Part shown: in pieces, positions 42,810-52,417 of the stretch
How positions within the stretch are numbered: the stretch's first letter is position 1
Layout: each line of letters starts with the position of its first letter
Assembly: GCF_000744785.1 (NCBI RefSeq)
Contig: NZ_JQMO01000002.1
Span: 2,108,001-2,172,000 of the forward strand
DNA length: 64,000 bases
Direction: 5' to 3'
Origin: Kitasatospora azatica KCTC 9699
Lineage (GTDB): Bacteria; Actinomycetota; Actinomycetes; Streptomycetales; Streptomycetaceae
The notes under the pieces: model-generated
The model's input: the letters and a program-made list of their open reading frames with translations, nothing else
Database searches by the model: none
What the model was told of the DNA's origin: nothing
Program-made: the position numbers and the translations under genes

Positions 42810-43972
42810 TCAGAGGCCGTAGAGCACCCGCGCGTTGTCGGCGGTGATCAGCGCGGTCAGTCGGTCGCCGTCCGCCGCCGTGCAGGCGCCGGCGGCTTGC
42901 CACTCGCCGAGCAGGGTGGCGAGGGCGTGACGGAACTGGGCGGCGCCGGTGAGGTGGAGTTCGGGGAGGCCGTAGCCGTCGGTGGAGGCGAGCACTTTGC
43001 CGAAGGGGGCGAGTTCGAGGAGTTCGCCGAGGACGGTGGCGGCGCGGGGGCCGGTGTGGCTGAGGGTGAGGCCGGGGTCGGTGTGGACCTGCGGGAAGAC
43101 CTGGGCGAGGTAGCCGGCCTGGCGGTGGTAGGGGTAAGCGTGCAGCAGGACGAGCGGGACGCCGGTGGGCTCGACGGCGCGGATGAACGGGGTGAGCAGC
43201 GCGGGGTCGGCCCGGTGCAGGGTCAGGTCGGGGTCGCCGAAGCCGGTGTGGAGTTGCAGCGGGAGGCGCTGGCGGCGGGCGGCGCACAGGTCGACGGCGG
43301 TGAAGAGGAGGTGGCGGAGCAGGACGGGGTCGGTCAGCCGGGAGGAAAAGGCAGCGGAGGGGGAGGCAGCAGAGGGGCGGCGGGGGCGGCGGCGGGGGAC
43401 GAGAGCCACCGGGAGGCGGCCCGGACGACCTCGGCGGTGCTGGGCCGGTCCCCGGGGATGTCGAGGCCGTGGCGGTAGGCGAGCACCGACTTCACCGCGA
43501 CGGCCGGGGCAAGCGCGGTGGCGAGCGCGTCGGTCAGCGCCGTGGCCCAGCCGTCAGCGGACGGCGCGCGGGCGGCCACCGCCTCGGCGATGCTCTCCAG
43601 CCGGACGATCTCCCGCACGGGTACCTCGCCGGCGAGCGCTCCGAGCTCCGGCAGCGGGACCAGCGGCTGCCCGGCGGCCGCGGTGAGCCCGGTGTCCACC
43701 AGGAGCGCGCCGAGCCCGGCTGCGGTGAGCAGTCGTCGGGTGGCCTCAACCGGTCCGAGGGCACGTCGCCGATCCAGGTACTCCTCGGCGCCGGCATGGG
43801 CGGCGAGGCCGAGGGCCGGCGGGCACCAGCGGCGGACGGCCCAGCCGAGCGCGCTGTCGAAGGGATCGGTGGCGAGCGGACGGTCGGACTCGGTGAGCAG
43901 TGAGCGGAAGGCCTCCGGGCCGAGGTCGTCGACCACCACGCTGTGGCAGTGGTGGTCGATCAACGGCAGCAC
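42810..43972 (-). pseudogene. Amidohydrolase, frameshifted (FluG N-terminal-like)
   Basis: Two minus-strand frames together make one amidohydrolase of about 385 aa. The first (43334-43972, GTG start one base after the glutamine synthetase stop) holds the metal-binding DHHCHS and EYLDRRRALGP. The second (ending 42810) holds RLTDPVLLRHLLF, QLHTGFGDPDL, LLHAYPYHRQAGY and KVLASTDGYGLPE. The break falls in a G-rich low-complexity stretch at about 43334-43409. It may be a real mutation or an assembly indel. As it stands the protein is split. Confidence 0.75.
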
Positions 43973-43973
43973 C

Positions 43974-45395
43974 TCAGTACCGCCACCGGGCGGCCGCCGC
44001 GAGCTGCTCCGGGGTGCTGTCGGCGAAGAGTTCGTGCTCGCCCTGACGGACCGCCAGCACCGCTTCGTAGAGCGGATCGCCGAGCGCCTCCCGCAGCACG
44101 CCCGAGGCGCGGTACTCGGCGATCACCTCCAGCAGGCTGCCGGGCAGGCGCGGGACCTCGCCCTCGGACAGTGCGGCCGGATCGCCGGGGACCTCGACGG
44201 GCAGCACCCGGCGGGCGTCGATCCCGGCCAGGCCGGCGGCCAGCGCGGCGCCGATCAGCAGATAGGGGTTGGCGGCGGCGTCGAAGCACTTGAGCTCGGC
44301 GTTGGCGCTGCCGACCCCCTCCCCGGGCGGTCCGGGGATCAGCCGCAGCGCGGCCTCGCGGTTCTCCAGGCCCCAGCACTGGTAGGCGCCGGCCCAGCGC
44401 TGCGGGACCAGGCGCAGGTAGCTGGCGGGGCTGGGCGCGCCGAGCGCGAGCAGGGCGGGCAGCTCGGCGAGCACGCCGGCCAGGAAGGACTCGGCCTCGC
44501 CGGTCAGCCCGTAGGGCCCGCTGCCGCCCTGGCCGAGGTTGCGCTCGCCGCGCCACAGGGACAGGTGCAGATGGCCGCCGTTGCCGACGGCGTCCGGCTC
44601 GACGGCCGGGGCGAACGAGGTGCGCAGCCCGTGCCGCAGGCCGACCGCCCGGATGGTCTGGCGGACCAGCACGGTGGTGTCGGCCGCACCGACCGGGCTC
44701 TCGGCGGCCACCGAGACCTCGAACTGGCCCGGTGCGTACTCGGGGTGCACCTGGAGGACCGTCAGCTGCTGTTCGTCGAGTGCTTGCAGCAGGTCGCGCA
44801 GGTAGTCGGACATGTCGACCACGCGGTGCATCCCGTAGGCGGGGCCGTGGGTGGGGTACACGGGCGGCTGCTCGGGCGGGCCGGCCAGTGCGACCACCCA
44901 CTCCACCTCGATGCCGGCCCGCACCTCCAGCCCGCGCAGCCCGGCGGCGGCCACCATCCGCTGGGCGAACTGGCGTTGGCAGCCGGGGTGCGCGGTGCCG
45001 TCCTGGGCGTAGCGGTCGGCGGGGGCCCAGGCCCAGCCGGGCTGGGCGGCGAGCCGGGTCAGCCGGCCGAGGTCGGGGATCAGGCGCAGGTCCCCGGCGG
45101 GCCCGCCGATGTGGCGGCTGGTGGTGATCGAGTCGTCGACCAGGAAGACGTCGAAGCAGGGGGCGGCGCCGACGCCCCAGGCGGCGGTGTGCTCCAGGCG
45201 GCGGACCGGGACGGTCTTGACCCGGGTGAGCCCGGCGTTGTCGACCCAGCTGAGCATCACGCCCGCGACACCCTCGGCGGCGAGCCGGGCTGCGGCGACC
45301 CGCGCTCGGGCCGCGCGCTCGGCCCGCGCGTCCGCGGGAACCGACAGGGTCTCGGCGGGCTCGGCGGGCTGCTGGGCGGCGACGGTCGTACTCAT
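43974..45395 (-). CDS. Glutamine synthetase-like gamma-glutamyl ligase
   Basis: This 473-aa GS-fold enzyme resembles the GlnA3/GlnA4/FluG-type ligases more than GlnA. Recognisable segments are EVEWVVAL (metal Glu), HPEYAPGQFEVS, GNGGHLHLSLW (the NGxGxHxH box) and NREAALRL. Such enzymes join glutamate to amines such as polyamines or ethanolamine; the substrate is not decided here. The start is taken at ATG 45395 (MSTTVAAQQ); 45422 is an alternative. It is followed by the broken amidohydrolase, one base apart. Confidence 0.82.
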   Translation of the reverse strand: MSTTVAAQQPAEPAETLSVPADARAERAARARVAAARLAAEGVAGVMLSWVDNAGLTRVKTVPVRRLEHTAAWGVGAAPCFDVFLVDDSITTSRHIGGPAGDLRLIPDLGRLTRLAAQPGWAWAPADRYAQDGTAHPGCQRQFAQRMVAAAGLRGLEVRAGIEVEWVVALAGPPEQPPVYPTHGPAYGMHRVVDMSDYLRDLLQALDEQQLTVLQVHPEYAPGQFEVSVAAESPVGAADTTVLVRQTIRAVGLRHGLRTSFAPAVEPDAVGNGGHLHLSLWRGERNLGQGGSGPYGLTGEAESFLAGVLAELPALLALGAPSPASYLRLVPQRWAGAYQCWGLENREAALRLIPGPPGEGVGSANAELKCFDAAANPYLLIGAALAAGLAGIDARRVLPVEVPGDPAALSEGEVPRLPGSLLEVIAEYRASGVLREALGDPLYEAVLAVRQGEHELFADSTPEQLAAAARWRY

Positions 45396-45852
45396 ACCAC
45401 CCATGCTGACGCGCTCGGACATCGAGCGGAACTACCCGGAAGGGTGGTCCTCGCGGCCGCGGGCTGACGACGAGCACCGGCGGGCGGGGCGCCCCGCAGC
45501 CGGTTGTGTGAAGCACTGTTCCTCGCGTCGAGGGTCTTCCTACTTGGCAGTAACTTCGCTACAGTGACCGCACGCACCACCGCCGGGCTTCGGGAGCCGC
45601 ACCGGCGGGGCGCCGCGCGTCATGCGTGCGGTCGGTGCGCTTTCCACGGCCCCGGGCGATCAGCCCCGACGGGACCGAATCTCCTTTCACCGGTCCGGTC
45701 TTCACCGAACCGGCGGACATCTCGCGGTACGGCCGGAGCGGACCGGCCGACCGCCGAGCTCCGCGATCACCCTTCACGTGCGCTCAGCCACGGCCCACCC
45801 CTGACCGTCCTTCCGGTCAGGCCGTCCGGCTTTCCCGAAAGGACCAGCAACG
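45396..45852. promoter_or_regulatory. Divergent promoter region with candidate operator
   Basis: These 457 bases separate the glutamine synthetase-like gene and the 3-hydroxyacyl-CoA dehydrogenase gene. They contain no gene. At 45540-45554 is ctacttggcagtaac, the clearest copy of the TACY-N4-AGTA repeat. A ctgaccg/cggtcag hairpin lies at about 45801-45820, just before the RBS (GAAAGGA) of the dehydrogenase. Confidence 0.45.
45540..45554. promoter_or_regulatory. Candidate operator, copy 2 (TACT-N4-AGTA)
   Basis: The core TACTTGGCAGTA is a 4-4-4 inverted repeat. Related boxes lie before the enoyl-CoA hydratase and ccr genes. Confidence 0.5.
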
Positions 45853-47658
45853 ATGCAGGCTCCCGAACCCACCACCGCCACCACCATCCGCCCGTTCCCC
45901 ACCGTCGCCGTGGTCGGCCTCGGCACCATGGGCGCCGGGATCGCCGTCGCGATCGCCCGCAGCGGCCGCCGGGTGATCGGCATCGAGGCCGACGGCGCCG
46001 CCGCAGGGCGCGCCCTGGCCCGGATCGAGGAGGCCACCGCGCACGCCGTGGAGCGCGAGCGGCTGACCGCCGAGGAGCGCACCGCGCTGCTCGCGCTGAT
46101 CACCGTCGGCGACCAGCTGGACGCCGCCGCCGGCGCCGACCTGGTGATCGAGGAGATCCCCGAGCAGCTGGAGCTCAAGCGCGAACTCTTCGCCGCGCTG
46201 GACCGGATCTGCCCGCCGGAGACGGTGCTGGCCACCGGCACCACCTCGCTCTCGGTGACCCGGATCGCCGCCGCCACCGCCCGCCCGGAGCGGGTGCTCG
46301 GCCTGCACTTCTTCAACCCGGTGCACGCGATGAAGCTGGTCGAGGTGGTCCGCAGCGTGCTGACGGATCCTCAGGTCGCCGATCAGGCCGCCGAGTTCGC
46401 CCGCGAGCTGGGCAAGGAGCCGGTGGCCGCCGGTGACCGGGCCGGCTTCGTGGTCAACGGCCTGCTCTTCGCGTACCTCAACCAGGCCGCCGCGATGTAC
46501 GAGTCGCGCTACGCCACCCGCGAGGACATCGACGCGGCGATGCGGCTGGGCTGCGGCCTGCCGATGGGCCCGCTGGCGCTGCTCGACCTGATCGGTCTGG
46601 ACACCGCCCGCACCGTGCTGGAGGCGATGTACGAGCAGTCCAAGGACCGGCTGCACGCCCCGGCCCCGATCCTCGGCCAGCTGGTCAACGCCGGCCTGCT
46701 GGGCCGCAAGACCGGCCGCGGCTTCTACAGCTACGAGGCGCCCGGCTCCTCCAAGGTGGTCGCCGGGGCCGGCGCCGCCGCGGCCGCCCGGGTGGCCGGA
46801 CGCACGGTCGCGAGCGTCGGCGTCTGCGGCTCGGGCACCATGGCCACCGGCATCGCCGAGGTCTTCGCCAAGGCCGGCTACCCGGTGACCCTGGTCGCCC
46901 GCAGCCAGGAGAAGGCCGACAAGGCCAAGGCCCAGCTGACCCGTTCGCTGGACCGCTCGGTGGCCAAGGGCCGGCTCAGCGCCGAGCAGCGCGACGCGAC
47001 GCTGGACCTGGTCACCCCGAGCGGACAGCTCGCCGACCTGTCCGGCGCCGACCTGGTGCTCGAGGCGGTGGCCGAGGACCTGGCCGTCAAGCGCGAGCTG
47101 TTCGCCGCCCTGGACAAGATCTGCAAGCCCGGCGCGGTGCTGGCCACCACCACCTCCAGCCTGCCGGTGATCAGCTGCGCCACCGCGACCTCGCGGCCGC
47201 AGGACGTGATCGGCATGCACTTCTTCAACCCGGCGCCGGCCATGAAGCTGGTCGAGGTGGTCTCCACCGTGCTGACCGCGCCCGAGGTCACCTCGACCGT
47301 GCTGGAGCTGTGCGGCAAGGTCCGCAAGCACGCGGTGGAGTGCGGCGACCGGGCCGGCTTCATCGTCAACGCGCTGCTCTTCCCCTATCTGAACGACGCG
47401 GTGCGGATGCTCGAGGAGCACTACGCGACGGTGGACGACATCGACACCGCGATGAAGCTCGGCTGCGGCTATCCGATGGGCCCGTTCGAACTGCTGGACG
47501 TGGTCGGCCTGGACGTCTCGCTGACCATCGAGCGGGTGCTGCACCAGGAGTTCCGCGAGCCCGGCCTGGCGGCGGCGCCGCTGCTCGAGCACCTGGTGGC
47601 GGCCGGCTGCCTGGGCCGCAAGACGGGTCGCGGGTTCCGCGACCACGCACGCCGGTGA
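45853..47658 (+). CDS. 3-hydroxyacyl-CoA dehydrogenase, tandem-duplicated
   Basis: The 601-aa protein consists of two complete 3-hydroxybutyryl-CoA dehydrogenase units. Unit 1 begins with the NAD loop VVGLGTMGAGI (about 20-30); unit 2 begins with VGVCGSGTMATGI (about 321). Both have the catalytic His in LHFFNPV and MHFFNPA and the closing GLLGRKTGRGF or CLGRKTGRGF. The reaction is oxidation of 3-hydroxyacyl-CoA or its reverse. Beside ccr it probably supplies the C4 acid interconversion for the ethylmalonyl-CoA pathway. GAAAGGA precedes ATG 45853. Confidence 0.9.
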   Translation: MQAPEPTTATTIRPFPTVAVVGLGTMGAGIAVAIARSGRRVIGIEADGAAAGRALARIEEATAHAVERERLTAEERTALLALITVGDQLDAAAGADLVIEEIPEQLELKRELFAALDRICPPETVLATGTTSLSVTRIAAATARPERVLGLHFFNPVHAMKLVEVVRSVLTDPQVADQAAEFARELGKEPVAAGDRAGFVVNGLLFAYLNQAAAMYESRYATREDIDAAMRLGCGLPMGPLALLDLIGLDTARTVLEAMYEQSKDRLHAPAPILGQLVNAGLLGRKTGRGFYSYEAPGSSKVVAGAGAAAAARVAGRTVASVGVCGSGTMATGIAEVFAKAGYPVTLVARSQEKADKAKAQLTRSLDRSVAKGRLSAEQRDATLDLVTPSGQLADLSGADLVLEAVAEDLAVKRELFAALDKICKPGAVLATTTSSLPVISCATATSRPQDVIGMHFFNPAPAMKLVEVVSTVLTAPEVTSTVLELCGKVRKHAVECGDRAGFIVNALLFPYLNDAVRMLEEHYATVDDIDTAMKLGCGYPMGPFELLDVVGLDVSLTIERVLHQEFREPGLAAAPLLEHLVAAGCLGRKTGRGFRDHARR

Positions 47659-47840
47659 CCAGCTCGGGGCAAGGCGGGCCGGCGCCGGCGCCGGGCGGGC
47701 CGCAGCACGCGGTCTGGGGTCCGGGGGCGGTCTCGGCCCGCTGGCCCCGGCCCGCGGTCGCGGCCCCCACCGGCCCGGTGCGCCGGGGGATGCCGCAAAG
47801 CGGACCGGCCACCACCGTCCAGTCGGGTAGCGTTCCGGGC

Positions 47841-48716
47841 ATGGAGCGCGAACAGTCATCCGCCGAGCAGGACGCCCGTACGGTCGCCGACCACGGCCCC
47901 GGCAGCCGCCGGGCGGCCGCCCAGCGCCAGCAGATGCGTCAGGACCTGGCGGCGGCCGCGATGGACCTGTTCGCCACCCAGGGCTACGAGGAGACGACGG
48001 TCGATCAGATCGCCGCCGCCGCCGGGGTGGCCCGGCGCACCTTCTTCCGGTACTTCCGGTCCAAGGAGGAGGCGATCTTCCCGGACCACGACGACACCCT
48101 GGTCCGGGTGGCCGACCTGCTGGCCAGCGCCGAGCCCGACGAGCACCCGCTGGACGTGGTCTGCCGCGGCATCAAGGAGGTGCTGCGGATGTACGCCTCC
48201 ACGCCCGCGGTCTCGGTGGCCCGCTACCAGTTGATCCGTCAGGTCCCGGCGCTGCGCGAGCGGGAGATCGCGGTCGTGGCCCGCTACGAGCGGCTCTTCA
48301 CCCGCTACCTGCTCGGGCGCTTCGACGCCTCCGACACCATTCCGGCCACCTGGCAGCACGGCGGTGACGACGACTCGATGCTCGCCGAGGTCTCGGCGGC
48401 CGCGGTGGTCGCGGCCCACAACCACGTGCTGCGGCGCTGGCTGCGGGCCGGCGGGCACGGGGACGTGGAAGCCCAGCTGGAACACTCCTTCGAGGTGATC
48501 CGGGGCACCTTCTGGGCCACCCCGCCGAGCGGGGTGCGACGCCGTGGCACGGTTGTGACACCCAGTGCCAGTGGGGATGCCGCGACGGCCTTGGAGCTCG
48601 GTGCCGCCAGCGCACTGAGTGCCACCCCGGGCGGTGAGGTACTCATCACAGTGGCCAGAACGGACGCTCCGCTGGACGTGGTGCTGGACAGCATCAAGGC
48701 CGCGTTCAATCGTTGA
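47841..48716 (+). CDS. TetR family regulator
   Basis: This 291-aa protein has an N-terminal HTH: AAMDLFATQGYEETTVDQIA and AGVARRTFFRYFRSKEEAI, each a hallmark TetR segment. The ligand domain is long, with an extended C-terminus after about residue 225. Its position between the dehydrogenase and ccr suggests it controls acyl-CoA genes, and the TACY-N4-AGTA boxes are its candidate sites. The start is ATG 47841; the longer open frame upstream overlaps the dehydrogenase gene and is rejected. Confidence 0.85.
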   Translation: MEREQSSAEQDARTVADHGPGSRRAAAQRQQMRQDLAAAAMDLFATQGYEETTVDQIAAAAGVARRTFFRYFRSKEEAIFPDHDDTLVRVADLLASAEPDEHPLDVVCRGIKEVLRMYASTPAVSVARYQLIRQVPALREREIAVVARYERLFTRYLLGRFDASDTIPATWQHGGDDDSMLAEVSAAAVVAAHNHVLRRWLRAGGHGDVEAQLEHSFEVIRGTFWATPPSGVRRRGTVVTPSASGDAATALELGAASALSATPGGEVLITVARTDAPLDVVLDSIKAAFNR

Positions 48717-48738
48717 ACCCAATAAAACCGCAGGTCAG

Positions 48739-48771
48739 AAGGCCCGTCCCGGATATCCGGGGCGGGCCTTT
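48739..48771 (+). terminator. Terminator after the TetR gene
   Basis: Arms aaggcccgtccc and ggggcgggcctt pair with one wobble around an 8-base loop, followed by a T, 22 bases past the stop. Confidence 0.8.
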
Positions 48772-49040
48772 CGGCTGCCTCGGCGAAGTCTTGCGGACTC
48801 TCGGGAATGGACGGAAAATCATGGCACCGAGTGTCTTTACGAGTGGCACAGGGTGCCAGTAGCTTGTTACTCACCAGTCGCGGCGCCGCGGCTCCCCACC
48901 TCGGCGCGCCGTTGTCCGGCGTCCCCACACCCAGGGGGCGAGCCCGAAACCCACCCAAGTCCCTTGTGTAGCCGGTGTCCGCTCCCGGCTCCCCCAGACG
49001 CCCTGTGCGCCCTCACACAGGTACGCCTTCGGAGGCAGCC
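48772..49040 (+). promoter_or_regulatory. ccr promoter region with candidate operator
   Basis: The leader of ccr contains gtgccagtagcttgttact (about 48853-48871), with AGTA and TACT arms. It then has TACTCACCAGTC at 48868-48879, the third copy of the operator-like repeat with one mismatch. The ccr RBS GGAGG lies at 49031-49035. Confidence 0.45.
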
Positions 49041-50378
49041 ATGAAGGAAATCCTCGACGCGATCCTCAGCGCCGACAGCACGGCCGCGGACTTCGCCGCG
49101 CTGAAGCTCCCCGAGTCCTACCGAGCCGTCACGCTCCACAAGGACGAGGAGCAGATGTTCGCCGGGCTGGACAGCCGCGACAAGGACCCCCGCAAGTCCC
49201 TCCACCTGGAGGACGTCCCGCTGCCCGAACTGGGCCCGGGCGAGGCCCTGGTGGCCGTGATGGCCAGCGCCGTCAACTACAACACCGTCTGGTCCTCGAT
49301 CTTCGAGCCGGTCTCCACCTTCGGCTTCCTCGAGCGCTACGGCCGCCTGTCCCCGCTGACCAAGCGGCACGACCTGCCCTACCACGTGGTCGGTTCCGAC
49401 CTCGCGGGCGTCGTGCTGCGCACCGGCGCCGGCGTCAACGCCTGGAAGCCGGGCGACGAGGTGGTCGCGCACTGCCTCTCGGTCGAGCTGGAGTCCAGTG
49501 ACGGCCACAACGACACGATGATGGACCCGGAGCAGCGGATCTGGGGCTTCGAGACCAACTTCGGCGGCCTGGCCCAGCTGGCCCTGGTGAAGACCAACCA
49601 GCTGATGCCCAAGCCGGCCCACCTCACCTGGGAGGAGGCCGCCTCCCCCGGTCTGGTCAACTCCACCGCCTACCGTCAGCTGGTCTCGCGCAACGGCGCC
49701 GGCATGAAGCAGGGCGACAACGTGCTGATCTGGGGCGCCAGCGGCGGCCTCGGCTCCTACGCCACGCAGTACGCGCTGGCCGGTGGCGCCACCCCGATCT
49801 GCGTGGTCTCCAGCGACCAGAAGGCCGAGATCTGCCGGGCCATGGGCGCCGAGGCGATCATCGACCGCAGCGCCGAGGGCTACAAGTTCTGGAAGGACGA
49901 GAACACCCAGGACCCGCGCGAGTGGAAGCGCCTGGGCGGGCGGATCCGCGAGCTGACCGGCGGCGAGGACGTGGACATCGTCTTCGAGCACCCGGGCCGC
50001 GAGACCTTCGGGGCCAGCGTCTACGTCACCCGCAAGGGCGGCACCATCGTCACCTGCGCCTCCACCTCGGGCTACATGCACCAGTACGACAACCGCTACC
50101 TGTGGATGTCGCTGAAGAAGATCGTCGGCTCGCACTTCGCCAACTACCGCGAGGCCTGGGAGGCCAACCGGCTGATCGCCAAGGGCAAGATCCACCCGAC
50201 CGTCTCCAAGGTCTACTCGCTGGACCAGACCGGCCAGGCGGCGCTGGACGTGCACCACAACAAGCACCAGGGCAAGGTCGGCGTGCTCTGCCTGGCGCCG
50301 CAGGAGGGCCTGGGCGTGCGGGACCACGAGCTGCGGGAGAAGCACCTGCCGGCGATCAACCGCTTCAGGGACATCTGA
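49041..50378 (+). CDS. ccr: Crotonyl-CoA carboxylase/reductase
   Basis: Ccr carries out NADPH-dependent reductive carboxylation of crotonyl-CoA to ethylmalonyl-CoA, the defining step of the ethylmalonyl-CoA pathway and a source of polyketide extender units. The 445-aa MDR protein has the nucleotide loop GASGGLGSYA (232-241). The four CO2-binding residues known from the Kitasatospora setae enzyme are at the same numbers: Asn81 (VNYNTVW), Phe170-Glu171 (WGFETNF) and His365 (GSHFANY). It is predicted fully active. Its stop shares one base with the ecm start (TGATG). Confidence 0.96.
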   Translation: MKEILDAILSADSTAADFAALKLPESYRAVTLHKDEEQMFAGLDSRDKDPRKSLHLEDVPLPELGPGEALVAVMASAVNYNTVWSSIFEPVSTFGFLERYGRLSPLTKRHDLPYHVVGSDLAGVVLRTGAGVNAWKPGDEVVAHCLSVELESSDGHNDTMMDPEQRIWGFETNFGGLAQLALVKTNQLMPKPAHLTWEEAASPGLVNSTAYRQLVSRNGAGMKQGDNVLIWGASGGLGSYATQYALAGGATPICVVSSDQKAEICRAMGAEAIIDRSAEGYKFWKDENTQDPREWKRLGGRIRELTGGEDVDIVFEHPGRETFGASVYVTRKGGTIVTCASTSGYMHQYDNRYLWMSLKKIVGSHFANYREAWEANRLIAKGKIHPTVSKVYSLDQTGQAALDVHHNKHQGKVGVLCLAPQEGLGVRDHELREKHLPAINRFRDI

Positions 50379-52417
50379 TGACCGCCCGTCAGAAGGACCG
50401 CCCGTGGTTGATGCGCACCTACGCGGGCCACTCCACCGCGAGTGACTCCAACGCGCTCTACCGCAAGAACCTCGCCAAGGGGCAGACCGGCCTCTCGGTG
50501 GCCTTCGACCTGCCCACCCAGACCGGCTACGACTCGGACCACGTGCTGGCCCGCGGCGAGGTCGGCCGGGTCGGCGTCCCGGTCGGCCACATCGGCGACA
50601 TGCGCACCCTGTTCGACGGCATCCCGCTCGAGCAGACCAACACCTCGATGACGATCAACGCCACCGCCATGTGGCTGCTGGCGCTCTACCAGGTGGCCGC
50701 CGAGGAGCAGGGCGCGGACATCGCCAAGCTCACCGGCACCACCCAGAACGACATCGTCAAGGAGTACCTGTCGCGCGGGACGCACGTCTTCCCGCCCGGC
50801 CCCTCGGTGCGCCTGATCACCGACATGATCGCCTACACGGTCGGCAACATCCCGAAGTGGAACCCGATCAACATCTGCAGCTACCACCTGCAGGAGGCCG
50901 GGGCCACCCCGGTCCAGGAGATCGCCTTCGCGATGTGCACCGCGATCACCGTGCTGGACTCGGTGCGCGACTCCGGCCAGGTGCCGGCCGAGCGGATGGG
51001 CGAGGTGGTCGGCCGGATCTCCTTCTTCGTGAACGCCGGCGTGCGGTTCGTCGAGGAGATGTGCAAGATGCGCGCCTTCGCCCGGCTCTGGGAGAAGGTC
51101 ACGCTGGAGCGCTACGGCATCGAGGACCCCAAGCAGCGCCGGTTCCGCTACGGCGTGCAGGTCAACTCGCTGGGCCTGACCGAGGCGCAGCCGGAGAACA
51201 ACGTCCAGCGGATCGTGCTGGAGATGCTGGCCGTCACGCTCTCCAAGGACGCCCGTGCGCGGGCCGTCCAGCTGCCGGCCTGGAACGAGGCGCTGGGCCT
51301 GCCCCGGCCCTGGGACCAGCAGTGGTCGCTGCGGATCCAGCAGGTGCTGGCCTACGAGTCGGACCTGCTGGAGTACGGCGACATCTTCAACGGCTCCGAG
51401 GTGATCGAGGCCAAGACCGCCGAGCTGCTGGAAGGCGCCGAGGCGGAGATCGCCAAGATCCTCGACATGGGCGCCGAAGCAGGAAGTCAGGGGATCATCC
51501 CCGCCGTCGAGTCCGGCTACCTCAAGTCCGCACTGGTCGCCTCGCACGCCGAGCGGCGGGCCCGGATCGAGGCCGGCGAGGACAAGATCGTCGGGGTGAA
51601 CTGCTTCGACACCACCGAGGAGAGCCCGCTCACCGCCGACCTGGACACCGCGATCATGGTGGTGGACCCGGCCAGCGAGCAGGCCGTGCTGACGGCGCTT
51701 GAGCAGTGGCGCGCCCAGCGCGACGAGGTGGCCGTGCAGACCGCCCTGCAGCAGCTCAAGGCCGTCGCCGCCACCGAGCAGAACCTGATGGCCGCCACCC
51801 TGGCCTGCGCCCGGGCGGGGGTGACCACCGGCGAGTGGTCCTTCGCGCTGCGCGAGGTCTTCGGCGAGTACCGGGCCCCCACCGGGGTCGGCGGCGCGCC
51901 GGTCGCGGTGGCCGCCGAGCAGGGCGGCGAGCTGGCGGCGGTGCGCCAGGCGGTGGCCGCCACGGCCGCCGAGCTGGGTACCGGCAAGCTGCGCCTGCTG
52001 GTCGGCAAGCCGGGCCTGGACGGGCACTCCAACGGCGCCGAGCAGATCGCGGTGCGCGCCCGCGACGCCGGCTTCGAGGTGGTGTACCAGGGCATCCGGC
52101 TGACCCCGGAGCAGATCGTCGCCGCGGCGGTCGCCGAGGACGTGCACTGCGTGGGTCTGTCGATCCTCTCCGGCGCACACCCGGAGCTGGTGCCGGACGT
52201 CCTGCAGCGGCTGCGCCGCGCGGGGGTGGAGGATGTGCCGGTGATCGTCGGTGGCATCATCCCCGCTGCGGACGCCGAGGCCCTCAAGGCCGCCGGTGTC
52301 GCCGCGGTCTTCACCCCGAAGGACTTCGGCATCACCACCATCATCGGCCGGATCGTGGACGAGATCCGACTGGCAAACAACCTCGACCCCATCAAGGAAG
52401 AGACCCTCGCATCATGA
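50378..52417 (+). CDS. ecm: Ethylmalonyl-CoA mutase (B12-dependent, MeaA)
   Basis: This 679-aa single-chain acyl-CoA mutase converts ethylmalonyl-CoA to methylsuccinyl-CoA using adenosylcobalamin. The TIM-barrel substrate domain covers about 1-530 (LSVAFDLPTQTGYDSDH, NTSMTINATA). The C-terminal cobalamin domain has the base-off motif GLDGHSNG (about 547-554), then SILSGAH and VGGIIP. The start ATG 50378 overlaps the ccr stop. The length and single-chain layout fit Ecm/MeaA rather than two-subunit methylmalonyl-CoA mutase. Confidence 0.93.
   Translation: MTARQKDRPWLMRTYAGHSTASDSNALYRKNLAKGQTGLSVAFDLPTQTGYDSDHVLARGEVGRVGVPVGHIGDMRTLFDGIPLEQTNTSMTINATAMWLLALYQVAAEEQGADIAKLTGTTQNDIVKEYLSRGTHVFPPGPSVRLITDMIAYTVGNIPKWNPINICSYHLQEAGATPVQEIAFAMCTAITVLDSVRDSGQVPAERMGEVVGRISFFVNAGVRFVEEMCKMRAFARLWEKVTLERYGIEDPKQRRFRYGVQVNSLGLTEAQPENNVQRIVLEMLAVTLSKDARARAVQLPAWNEALGLPRPWDQQWSLRIQQVLAYESDLLEYGDIFNGSEVIEAKTAELLEGAEAEIAKILDMGAEAGSQGIIPAVESGYLKSALVASHAERRARIEAGEDKIVGVNCFDTTEESPLTADLDTAIMVVDPASEQAVLTALEQWRAQRDEVAVQTALQQLKAVAATEQNLMAATLACARAGVTTGEWSFALREVFGEYRAPTGVGGAPVAVAAEQGGELAAVRQAVAATAAELGTGKLRLLVGKPGLDGHSNGAEQIAVRARDAGFEVVYQGIRLTPEQIVAAAVAEDVHCVGLSILSGAHPELVPDVLQRLRRAGVEDVPVIVGGIIPAADAEALKAAGVAAVFTPKDFGITTIIGRIVDEIRLANNLDPIKEETLAS

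Noticed and set aside
31648..43972. Prophage or integrative element
   Set aside because: No integrase, phage structural genes or attachment-site repeats were found. The region looks like an accessory patchwork.
47310..48716. A 468-aa fusion of dehydrogenase-end sequence with TetR
   Set aside because: The first part overlaps the dehydrogenase gene in another frame. TetR begins at ATG 47841.
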